The notes below the pieces were generated by a model, which saw nothing but the letters and a program-made list of their open reading frames with translations, searched no databases and had not been told where the DNA came from. The position numbers and the translations under genes were made by a program. DNA of 64,000 nt from Sphingobium sp. TCM1. Its GTDB lineage: Bacteria; Pseudomonadota; Alphaproteobacteria; Sphingomonadales; Sphingomonadaceae. Location of the stretch: positions 1 to 64,000 of the forward strand of contig NZ_LXVX01000016.1 in assembly GCF_001650725.1 (NCBI RefSeq). Direction: 5' to 3'. Shown here piece by piece: positions 1-6,631 of this stretch (within the stretch, counting starts at the first letter, position 1; each line of letters starts with the position of its first letter).

Positions 1-43
1 CGCAAGGCCATCTTCAACAAACCAGCATCATATTATCTGAAAA

Positions 44-95
44 GGGGGTCCCTCTTCGACGCCGATCGGGGGTCCCTTTTGAACGCCGTTTGACA
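44..95. mobile_element. terminal repeats of an IS21-family element (end only)
   Basis: Two direct repeats of 24 bases lie head to tail at 44-67 and 68-91. Both begin GGGGGTCCCT and continue with a GACGCCG-like or GAACGCCG-like segment. They are followed by TGACA at 91-95. Repeated transposase-binding sites next to a terminal 5'-TGTCA/TGACA are the known layout of IS21-family ends. The istA/istB genes would lie left of base 1 and are not visible, so this could also be a solitary or decayed end. Confidence 0.5.
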
Positions 96-192
96 CCCAG
101 AAGAAATCCACCATCAATTATCACCATTGCCGACTCCTTTCCCGCTCGATATGTTCGCTATTTGTTCTCAAATAGGAAAGAGGGATTCTGCG

Positions 193-528
193 ATGTGTGT
201 ACTGATCACCCCGATTCCGGAAAGCGTTCGCTTGCGTGTCACCGGCGACGTCGAAACGGTGCTCACAGTGCCCTATGATACTGACGATCGTTTCCTGGTC
301 GGCCTCAGCGACGGCACCTTGTTGGTGGGCCATTACGGTAAGAACATGCGTTGCCGGTGGGAGGTCGCTCGCGATGGTGCGGGAATCGTTCATTTCGAGG
401 GTGAAGCTGCCTGTGTCGAATGGCGCGTCGAATGGCTGACGATCGGGACCTTCGACGCTCGCGTTATCGAACCCGGAAACCCGCCTGCCTTACCGCTTTT
501 TCCGGACCTTGATCGCTGGGCGGCTTGA
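193..528 (+). CDS. hypothetical protein, 111 aa
   Basis: I do not recognise this protein. The chosen start is the ATG at 193, which has an AGAGGG ribosome binding site just upstream; an in-frame start at 127 would lack one. The protein is soluble, with no signal peptide or membrane segment, and looks beta-rich: short alternating hydrophobic strands, a VGLSDGTLLVGHYG segment near residue 40, and a Pro-rich end (NPPALPLFPDLDRW). It lies between an IS21-type end and the convergent exonuclease gene, inside the tRNA-Thr island, so it is probably accessory cargo. Confidence 0.6.
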   Translation: MCVLITPIPESVRLRVTGDVETVLTVPYDTDDRFLVGLSDGTLLVGHYGKNMRCRWEVARDGAGIVHFEGEAACVEWRVEWLTIGTFDARVIEPGNPPALPLFPDLDRWAA

Positions 529-608
529 AATCGAACGCGCTCAGGATTCCGGAGCGCCCGGCGTGAACCGCATCAACCGTCGATCTTCAGCCGAACCCAT
601 ACAAAAAT

Positions 609-1484
609 TCATCGATGCCGTTCGCAGGCCGTGACGGGTATGAACGAGGGTTCGCCATATCCGGCATAGACATCGCTATGCAGCCAGACGCGTTCGGCAT
701 CGCTCTCTTCGTGGCCAATGCTCTTCCACCAGAAACGCATGGCCGCGTCCCAGCGATATCCTCGCGCCTTGAGGCGGTCCTTAGCGTCGAAAGGCGCATC
801 AACGGCATTTACGCGGAAGGTCGGCTGTTCGGAACAGGCGACGAGCTTTGCTAGAATCGTCCCGCCATCCGGCAATCCGTGCGAGAGGAGGTACAGGAGC
901 GCGAGTATATCGTTTTCGGCCCTGTGCCCCTCATAGAACCAGCCGCATTGCGAAACGAGATGCGCCAGAGCTCGGCCCTCGAAACCAAGTTCTAGCCAGT
1001 CCAGTTCGGCCATGGAACAGGCCCAAGGCTTTCCGGCGATGGCCGGAAGCCGACGATCGACAAACGGCCTGTCGAAGGCAGCATTGTGGGCGACGATGAT
1101 GTCGGCGGAGGCAAGGATGTCCACAGCCGCAACTTCGTCGATGAACTGGCCCGCAAGATCGTCGTCTGTGAGGCCGGTTAACTTGGTGATTTTGGGATCA
1201 AGTGGAATAGCCGGATCTTCTCGCCAGACCCGAGGCACCCCGACCTGAATGATCCGCCCCCGGACATCAAACCGGAAACGCTGAACGGCCAGTTCGATGA
1301 TGCGATCAGCATCTCGATCGAGCCCGGTCGTCTCCACGTCGATGGCTACCCCTACCCGGCTGGGGGCATATGGGTCTGCCTCGTGGAACGCAGTGACAGG
1401 TACGAGGCGCCGCTGCACGCGAAAGTCGGGATGCGCGCTCAGAATTTCCGCCGCCTGCGAATGGCGATCATTGATGACGTTCAT
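609..1484 (-). CDS. DnaQ-like DEDDh 3'-5' exonuclease, 291 aa
   Basis: A 3'-5' exonuclease of the RNase T/DnaQ superfamily. Exo I is AIDVETTGLD (Asp49, Glu51), Exo II is HNAAFDRPF (Asp138) and Exo III is HRAENDI (His187, Asp192), so all DEDDh catalytic residues are present. After residue about 220 there is a C-terminal module with KARGYRWDAAMRFWWK, which I associate with stand-alone exonucleases of mobile elements rather than the replicative epsilon subunit. The ATG at 1484 lies inside the end of the upstream 54 aa ORF (17 nt overlap), so translation is probably coupled. It is the last gene of the hipB-hipA-ORF-exonuclease cluster. An in-frame TTG at 1496 is an alternative start. Its natural substrate cannot be read from sequence. 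Confidence 0.85.
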   Translation of the reverse strand: MNVINDRHSQAAEILSAHPDFRVQRRLVPVTAFHEADPYAPSRVGVAIDVETTGLDRDADRIIELAVQRFRFDVRGRIIQVGVPRVWREDPAIPLDPKITKLTGLTDDDLAGQFIDEVAAVDILASADIIVAHNAAFDRPFVDRRLPAIAGKPWACSMAELDWLELGFEGRALAHLVSQCGWFYEGHRAENDILALLYLLSHGLPDGGTILAKLVACSEQPTFRVNAVDAPFDAKDRLKARGYRWDAAMRFWWKSIGHEESDAERVWLHSDVYAGYGEPSFIPVTACERHR

Positions 1485-1632
1485 GCGCCTCGACAACCCT
1501 CGACACGGTGCCCCTCACCACGTCATTCACGAGATCGCCCTGCCTTCCATCCCAGTGATGATCCACCGGCGCTGACGGGTGCCCCGCCAGGTGCAGGACG
1601 TCCCGCAATTCCAGCAAATTCTGCTTGCCCAC
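1468..1632 (-). CDS. small ORF between hipA and exonuclease, 54 aa
   Basis: This ORF starts with GTG at 1632, four bases after the hipA stop (1637-1639), with an AGGA motif about seven bases upstream that lies inside the hipA stop region. It ends at 1468, overlapping the exonuclease start by 17 bases. It therefore fills the hipA-exonuclease gap almost exactly, which is what a real operon member does. The product is charged and His-rich (HLAGHPSAPVDHHWDGRQGD) and resembles no family I know. Without homology support it may still be fortuitous. Confidence 0.45.
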   Translation of the reverse strand: MGKQNLLELRDVLHLAGHPSAPVDHHWDGRQGDLVNDVVRGTVSRVVEAHERHQ

Positions 1633-1636
1633 CCTT

Positions 1637-2893
1637 TTATTCCTGCAACTTGCGCAACAGCTCTGCGCGGGTCGAAACCACCTCGACCAGACGTACAAGC
1701 GTTTCGCCGCCAAAGCCTTCCTCCTCGATCTGCCGGCTAACATCCGGGCAGTGGCTGATGACGGCCTGAGACAAGGCAAGGACGCGTCGCCGGACATAAG
1801 GCGCAGATAAACCCATATCCTGCGCAAACTTGCTCCAGATGCGAGCATCGAGATCTTCGATCGCCGACATTTTGACGATCTTCATGGCGAGCTTCGAGTT
1901 CACCTCGCGATAAAGGATCGTCGCCATGAGGTCGTAAAGGGGTGTCAGCGTCGGCCCGCTTTCCAGATAGAGCAGACTGAAATTTTTACCATGCGCGTCT
2001 GCATTGCCAATGAGCGCATTGAAGATCGCTGCATCGAGGAGACGCAACACATCGACGGCTGGACGCGCGCAGATCCGACGGACCAGATCGAAGGATGATT
2101 TGAAATTGGGTCCCCCTTCGGACGCATATTTGCGTTCAGGTGTAATGCCGAGTGCCTGACAAAAATCTTCCTGATGCAGTCGACGCACACTGCCGTCAGC
2201 TGCGACAGCGCGATCATAGCGATCGACCAGCAAATAGGCCTTGTCTCCAGTTCGCCGCGGCGCGACAGGCGCAACCGAAAGACCGACCGCCGCAGCAAGG
2301 CGCAGGCAGAAGGCTTCATTCTCTGTCGTGCCCGCAAAGCGCTCGATCGGTGGCTTGAGGATGTGGGTGGTTGGCTGTCCCGGCGCCGGCAGGGCGACTT
2401 GGCCATCGATGAGAACAACAGGCAATTTGAGCTGTGCGCCTGCCAGTGACAGACGCAATCCATCGTTGCCGGCAAGAAGTGGTCGCCGGGGCAGCTCTTC
2501 GAGCAATGCCGCAAGCGCAGCATCGTCGAGTTGGCGCGGCATGAAGGCGATCGGCGTTGCTGGTGGCTCGCTCCCCTCAGGCCACAGAACCAGAGCCCCA
2601 GCGACGTCCCCACCCATCGCATCGAGCAGAGCAAAGTCATTGCCCTTTGAAACGCCGAGCGCCCGCGCCGCGCCGTCGCGCTGAGCCTCTTCTGGCAACA
2701 ACCCCGCAAAAAAGGGGCGAGCCTCGCGACGTCCAAAGGATTCCTGTCGCTTGGGCAGTGATGCCGAGATTGCTGGCTTAGTCGGGTCTTCGAGCCAGAC
2801 AGATGCATAGCTGAAGTTCAAGTCGCCATGATCATCCAGCCCCAGTCTGCCGACCAGTGCATGGTCCCAAAAGACATTGAGCGCAGCGGTCAC
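1637..2893 (-). CDS. hipA: HipA-family serine/threonine kinase toxin, 418 aa
   Basis: HipA toxins are kinases; the E. coli enzyme phosphorylates glutamyl-tRNA synthetase and causes dormancy. The N-subdomain-1 type start (VFWDHALVGRLGL) is followed by the family SLAGAQLKLP segment near residue 150, an ILKPP ATP-binding lysine segment near 178, the RLHQEDFCQALG motif, the catalytic-loop GNADAHGKNFS near 296 and PLYDLMAT near 320. All expected elements are present, so the kinase looks intact. I place the start at GTG 2893, whose first bases overlap the hipB stop as GTGA; an in-frame ATG at 2932 would overlap hipB by more than 40 bases. Length is close to the usual 420-440 aa. It is co-transcribed with hipB and probably with the two genes downstream. 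Confidence 0.9.
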   Translation of the reverse strand: MTAALNVFWDHALVGRLGLDDHGDLNFSYASVWLEDPTKPAISASLPKRQESFGRREARPFFAGLLPEEAQRDGAARALGVSKGNDFALLDAMGGDVAGALVLWPEGSEPPATPIAFMPRQLDDAALAALLEELPRRPLLAGNDGLRLSLAGAQLKLPVVLIDGQVALPAPGQPTTHILKPPIERFAGTTENEAFCLRLAAAVGLSVAPVAPRRTGDKAYLLVDRYDRAVAADGSVRRLHQEDFCQALGITPERKYASEGGPNFKSSFDLVRRICARPAVDVLRLLDAAIFNALIGNADAHGKNFSLLYLESGPTLTPLYDLMATILYREVNSKLAMKIVKMSAIEDLDARIWSKFAQDMGLSAPYVRRRVLALSQAVISHCPDVSRQIEEEGFGGETLVRLVEVVSTRAELLRKLQE

Positions 2894-3105
2894 GACCGCA
2901 GCACCGCGCGACTGTCTACACGTAAATGGCAACCCAGTGCTTCAAGGACCTGGATCGTTTTTCCGAGCTGTATCGTAGCCTTGCCGGCCTCAAGATCGAC
3001 AATGAATCGCAAGCCAACACCCGCTGCACCTGCCAGTTGATCCTGGCGTAGGCCCATGGTGCGGCGTGCATCACGTACGGCATTCCCTATTTGCTGAACA
3101 TCCAT
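2890..3105 (-). CDS. hipB: HipB-like helix-turn-helix antitoxin, 71 aa
   Basis: A Cro/C1-type HTH protein (MDVQQIGNAVRDARRTMGLR, then DQLAGAAGVG and DLEAGKATIQLGK) that should bind HipA and repress the operon. I chose ATG 3105 because AAAGG sits about eight bases upstream. The in-frame GTG at 3114 would lie within that ribosome binding site. The protein ends by overlapping the hipA start by four bases. Its likely operators are four palindromes at 3117-3277, the first one only 12 bases upstream of the start codon. The C-terminus (RVDSRAVLRS) is short, as in other HipB proteins whose tail interacts with the toxin. Confidence 0.9.
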   Translation of the reverse strand: MDVQQIGNAVRDARRTMGLRQDQLAGAAGVGLRFIVDLEAGKATIQLGKTIQVLEALGCHLRVDSRAVLRS

Positions 3106-3116
3106 CTTCGCCACCT

Positions 3117-3277
3117 TTCCCGATCGGGAATATCAGGCACAAAAGCTGGCTTGGCAAGGCCATATTTCCCGTACGGTAAATTTCCTGTTCTCAACGTGGA
3201 AAAGTCATAAAATATTCCCGATCGGGGCATTTGTAGGCTTCCGGCATCAAACTTCCTATAAATTTACCGATCGGGAC
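3117..3277. promoter_or_regulatory. four palindromic operators, exact 49 bp spacing, upstream of hipB
   Basis: Four related dyads: TTCCCGATCGGGAA at 3117-3130 (perfect), TTCCCGTACGGTAA at 3166-3179, TTCCCGATCGGG at 3215-3226 and TTACCGATCGGGAC at 3264-3277. Their centres are 3123.5, 3172.5, 3221.5 and 3270.5, a spacing of exactly 49 bases each time. The region is AT-richer than its surroundings and carries the hipBA promoter by position. HipB proteins are known to bind several palindromic operators, so these are the natural targets of the HipB encoded here. Confidence 0.75.
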
Positions 3278-3391
3278 ATTTCCGTTTGATCGACCGCCGC
3301 TCCCCTATGAGGAAGAGGGCACCTTTAACGGGGTGAGCAGCAAGTCGTGCCCCATAACCGAGCACATTGTCCGTCAAAGCGTGGCGGGAGG

Positions 3392-4606
3392 TCAGGTGCC
3401 GAACATCGGGCGTATGATCTCTGCGCCATCACGCAGCTTGCAAAGATAATCCGACCACCATTGCGCCATACGGACACGCTCGTCCCAGTGGGCGCCGCGA
3501 TGATAGGCGGCCCGGACGCTGTCGCGTTCTCGATGCGCTAGTGAGCGTTCGATCGCATCAGGATGCCAGAGGCCACTTTCGTTGAGCAGCGTACTGGCGA
3601 TCGACCTGAAGCCATGCGAGGTCATTTCCTCATTCGTGAAGCCCAAGCGCCGAAGGGCTATATTGAGCGTGTTCTCGCAAATCGGTTTGAGAAACGTCTT
3701 GTTTGCCGGAAACAGGAATGTGCCCGGATTATCCAGTGCCTTGAGTTCCTTCAGCAGAGTGATCGCCTGCGTGGACAGCGGGACGGCGTGAGGCACGCGC
3801 ATCTTCGTTCTCTCGCCCGGCACGCGCCACACCTTGGCTTCGAAATCAATCTCGGGCCATTCCCCCTTCCGCAATTCGCCCGGCCGCAAATAGACGTGCG
3901 GAGCAAGCTGAAGAGCGATCCGGGTTTCGATCTTGCCGCCATAGCCGTCGATCGCGCGGAGTAGTTCGCCGACCTTCACCGGATCGAGCAATGCCGCATG
4001 ATGCTTGACCTTCGGCGTGGTGAGTGCGCCTCGCAGGATGTCGGCCGGATTGTGCTGGGCGCGCAGCGTGGCAACCGCATAGCGGAAAATGCGCCCGGAA
4101 AATGAACGGAGACGGATAGCCGATTCATGATGACCTTTCCGTTCCAGGCGCTTGAGCGACTGGAGAAGCTCATGGGCGGTAATGTCGGCTATCGGCCGAT
4201 GTCCGATAGAGGGATCGAGCAGATCGCGAAACCATCGCGCCTTCTTGAGAGTGGCAGGGGCCTTCGCCTCCCGCTCCATCTTTTCGATGAACTCGTCCGC
4301 CACGACCCGGAATGTGGTACGGGCCGCCAGTTCAGCCTCCACCTTCGCCTGCAAACGGACGGCCAAGGGGTCCTGCCCTCCGCTCAGTTGCTCGCGCGCT
4401 TCATCCCGCTTCTTGCGCGCCTCTTTCAGGCTCACATCGGGATAGCGGCCAAGCGCCATCTTCTTCTCTATGCCGTGAAACCGGAACTTCACCCGCCACA
4501 AATAGGAGCCTGATGGCGAGACAAGCAGGTACAGGCCCTTCTCGTCAGCGACCTTGTAGGGCTTCTCCCTGGGTTTGAGGGCATTGATCTGAACCGTTGT
4601 AAGCAT
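3392..4606 (-). CDS. int: P4-type tyrosine integrase, 404 aa
   Basis: A site-specific tyrosine recombinase of the prophage P4/CP4-57 class. It has the N-terminal DUF4102 arm-binding domain (MLTTVQINALKP, WRVKFRFHGIEKKMALGRYP), a central SAM-like domain and a catalytic domain with Arg241 (YLRPGELRKGEW), His331 and Arg334 (SHGFRSIAS), His358 (SLAHRERD) and Tyr368 (RAAYHRG), ending in MAQWWSDYL. All catalytic residues are visible, so it should be active. ATG 4606 begins the conserved N-terminus; a start at 4645 adds 13 residues with no family support. It lies 164 bases from the tRNA-Thr 3' end, its likely target. Confidence 0.93.
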   Translation of the reverse strand: MLTTVQINALKPREKPYKVADEKGLYLLVSPSGSYLWRVKFRFHGIEKKMALGRYPDVSLKEARKKRDEAREQLSGGQDPLAVRLQAKVEAELAARTTFRVVADEFIEKMEREAKAPATLKKARWFRDLLDPSIGHRPIADITAHELLQSLKRLERKGHHESAIRLRSFSGRIFRYAVATLRAQHNPADILRGALTTPKVKHHAALLDPVKVGELLRAIDGYGGKIETRIALQLAPHVYLRPGELRKGEWPEIDFEAKVWRVPGERTKMRVPHAVPLSTQAITLLKELKALDNPGTFLFPANKTFLKPICENTLNIALRRLGFTNEEMTSHGFRSIASTLLNESGLWHPDAIERSLAHRERDSVRAAYHRGAHWDERVRMAQWWSDYLCKLRDGAEIIRPMFGT

Positions 4607-4608
4607 CT

Positions 4609-4657
4609 GGGGGCCTCGACTCAAAAATGTCAAAAAGGCCCCCAATTCGAGGCCCCC
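4609..4657. repeat. 11 bp inverted repeat upstream of the integrase start
   Basis: GGGGGCCTCGA (4609-4619) and TCGAGGCCCCC (4647-4657) are perfect inverted copies separated by 27 AT-rich bases. They lie immediately before the integrase start codon. They could be an autoregulatory or excisionase/integrase arm site, or an mRNA hairpin over the int ribosome binding region. The role is unproven. Confidence 0.5.
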
Positions 4658-4733
4658 AAATCACCCGGATAGGGGTGGATAGGAGCAGACGACACCGGAA
4701 AGCCGATGCCCAATTATACCAGTTTTTCAGGGG

Positions 4734-4761
4734 TTTTTCGAGGTTTCAGGCCCCTCGAAAA
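4734..4761. repeat. inverted repeat between int and tRNA-Thr
   Basis: TTTTCGAGG (4735-4743) and CCTCGAAAA (4753-4761) form a nine-base stem with a nine-base loop, 10 bases from the tRNA 3' end. It can act as a tRNA transcript terminator or belong to the att region. No long T-run follows on the minus strand, so a terminator role is uncertain. Confidence 0.4.
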
Positions 4762-4770
4762 GGGCAGATC

Positions 4771-4846
4771 TGGTGCCGCTTACGTGACTCGAACACGTGA
4801 CCCCATCATTACGAATGATGTGCTCTACCAACTGAGCTAAAGCGGC
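4771..4846 (-). tRNA. tRNA-Thr (anticodon CGT)
   Basis: Read on the minus strand the 76 bases fold into a standard cloverleaf: acceptor GCCGCTT paired with AAGCGGC, D-arm with AGTTGGTA, anticodon stem CATCA/TGATG around loop TTCGTAA giving anticodon CGT (reads ACG, Thr), T-arm ACGTG-TTCGAGT-CACGT, and an encoded CCA. The gene's 3' end faces the integrase and is the probable attachment site. The tRNA itself appears intact, as is usual because islands restore the 3' end. Confidence 0.95.
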
Positions 4847-5006
4847 GTCGGGGCGGGCTGATAACAGCGGTTGGGGCGACGCACAAGCCGGCAAATTGCA
4901 TCGGTCGCATCCTTTTATGGCGCCGCCGCATTTACCCCCCCTTTACCATCCCGTGCCAATGTCGAGTCCTGAGGAACGATTTTGACCTGTGTTAGGGACC
5001 GACCGG

Positions 5007-6308
5007 ATGGACACTCTGCGGGGGCGCGACGTCGCCAACGACCAGGATGATTTCGATCATGCCGATGATGCGGCGATCGAGACACCGCCGGCCGTCGGTT
5101 CGGACGAACGGCGGATGCAGGTGCGCGCCTATAATTATTGGGCGTCGCTGCTGGGTGATCGCGCGCTGCCCTCGATCGAGGATCTCTCGCCCGAGCAACT
5201 GGAGGATTTCGGTCCCTACAGCGTCCTGCTCGACTTCAGCACGGGGATGGAAAATCCCGCGGTCGCCTATCTCGGCTCGGCATTGCGCCAGGAATGCGAG
5301 ATCGAGGGTGCGATCGGCTTCATCAACGACGTGCCGGCGCGTTCGCTGCTGTCGCGACTGACCGACCATTATCTGCAGATCATCGCCAATGCCGCGCCGA
5401 TCGGGTTCGAAGCCGAATTCATCAACCAGCGCGGCGCGGAAATCCTCTATCGCGGCATATTGATGCCCTTTTCGTCCGATGGCGACACGATCGACTTCGT
5501 GTTCGGCGTCATCAACTGGAAGGAAGTAGCGACCGACGACGTGCTCCAGTCGCTGGAGCAGGAAGTCGGCGAAGCGCTGCGCACCGCGCCCGCGCCCGTC
5601 CCCGTGACGCCGGTCTGGGCCGACGGCCCGGCCAGCGCGCCCGCTTCGACCTTCGATGCGGACGAGGAGGATGACGACACGCTGGACCTGGCCGGCATGG
5701 AGTGTCCGGGCGACGACGCCTCGCTGGCCGACTGGCTGGCGCTGGCGCGCGACGGCGCCGCGCGGGTTCGGATCAGCGAGGCGCGCAGCCATGCCGCCCT
5801 CTACCGCGCCGTCAGCCTGGCCTATGATTTCTCGCTGGTCGCGCGCGCCCGGCCCGACGATTATGCCGAACTGCTGGCCGACTATGGCATCAAGGCGCAG
5901 GCCCGCAGCCCGATGACCGCCGTCATCAAGCTGGTCTTCGGCGCGACCTATGACAAGACGCGCATCACCGAATATGCCACCGCGCTCGAACATGCGTTCG
6001 CAAATGGCCTGGGCGTCGGAAAATTCGCCGAATATCTTGCCACCTATGTCGGCGGGTTGAAGGCTGTGGTCCGCGACGAGCGCGCGCTGCGCCGCTCCGC
6101 CCAGCCTGCACGTCCCGACAAGCGCCAACTGGCCCGGACGGCAATGAAGGCGGCCGCCCCGCTCGATCCGTTGGCGATCACGACCGATGCGGACGGGTTC
6201 GCGGTGGTGGTGGCCCGCCGCGAAGTCGACGGCTCCCTGTCGCTGGTCGGCGCCCTGCCCGAAGATTCAGACCTTGGCCAGCGCGTAATCGCCGCCGCCG
6301 CCCATTGA
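5007..6308 (+). CDS. PAS-domain protein, 433 aa
   Basis: The first part (about residues 40-165) resembles the PAS_5-type fold of alphaproteobacteria: YNYWASLLGDRALPSIEDL, DFGPYSVLLDF, then FEAEFINQRGAEILYRGILMP and DFVFGVINW. The rest is Ala/Asp-rich with no catalytic domain I can name. There is no signal peptide or membrane segment. ATG 5007 has AGGG nine bases upstream and is preferred over an in-frame GTG at 4989. It lies directly upstream of the NAD-glutamate dehydrogenase on the same strand, but a 323 base gap with a promoter-like sequence separates them. A sensory or regulatory role is plausible but not shown. Confidence 0.75.
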   Translation: MDTLRGRDVANDQDDFDHADDAAIETPPAVGSDERRMQVRAYNYWASLLGDRALPSIEDLSPEQLEDFGPYSVLLDFSTGMENPAVAYLGSALRQECEIEGAIGFINDVPARSLLSRLTDHYLQIIANAAPIGFEAEFINQRGAEILYRGILMPFSSDGDTIDFVFGVINWKEVATDDVLQSLEQEVGEALRTAPAPVPVTPVWADGPASAPASTFDADEEDDDTLDLAGMECPGDDASLADWLALARDGAARVRISEARSHAALYRAVSLAYDFSLVARARPDDYAELLADYGIKAQARSPMTAVIKLVFGATYDKTRITEYATALEHAFANGLGVGKFAEYLATYVGGLKAVVRDERALRRSAQPARPDKRQLARTAMKAAAPLDPLAITTDADGFAVVVARREVDGSLSLVGALPEDSDLGQRVIAAAAH

Positions 6309-6631
6309 CGATCGCCCCGGCATCTCTGGCCGTCGCGCCGCCGTCATTCGCCGCGAAATGCTTTCCCGCCGTCCGGATCGGCGCTCGACAGGCCCGCGCT
6401 CCGGATTCATAGTCGCGACCATCCACACAGCCCCGCCGCGAGGCGCAGGGCCGTTTGTGCGCTGCATCATATTATTTCACGCGCTGGAAATTTTGTTTCA
6501 CTCTCGACTTGAGCCGTCCGCCACTCGGGCGCATATAGGCGCTCCAATACCGGGGAGTCGCATGGCGGCCATCCAGCGTCTCCTCCGTTTCGACAGGCAA
6601 GCGGGGCCCACCCGCGCTGAGAGGTGAGCGA
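6309..6631 (+). promoter_or_regulatory. intergenic region with a sigma70-like promoter for gdh
   Basis: No gene is supported in this 323 base gap. TTGAGC (6509-6514) and CATATA (6532-6537) are separated by exactly 17 bases and could drive the dehydrogenase gene, giving a leader of roughly 90 bases. AGAGGTGAG just before ATG 6632 is the ribosome binding site. Promoter identity is inferred from motif and spacing alone. Confidence 0.45.

Larger units (their letters stand above)
1..4775. mobile_element. end of a genomic island integrated at tRNA-Thr(CGT)
   Basis: A P4-type tyrosine integrase gene (3392-4606) sits beside the 3' end of a tRNA-Thr gene, the classic arrangement of an integrated island. 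Between the window start and the tRNA lie only accessory genes: the end of an IS21-type element, a hypothetical protein, a DEDDh exonuclease, a small ORF and a hipBA module. Right of the tRNA every gene is core chromosome. The tRNA-proximal junction should be in the 3' part of the tRNA gene (about 4771-4795). The other end lies left of the window, so the second att copy and island size are unknown. The island call is inference from gene order. Confidence 0.7.

Noticed and set aside
1633-1848. Longer version of the 54 aa ORF extending into hipA
   Set aside because: It would lie inside hipA in another frame and looks like shadow sequence; only the part after the hipA stop has a plausible start.
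3106-3114. GTG 3114 as the hipB start
   Set aside because: It lies within the ribosome binding site for ATG 3105, which has better spacing and gives the usual antitoxin N-terminus.
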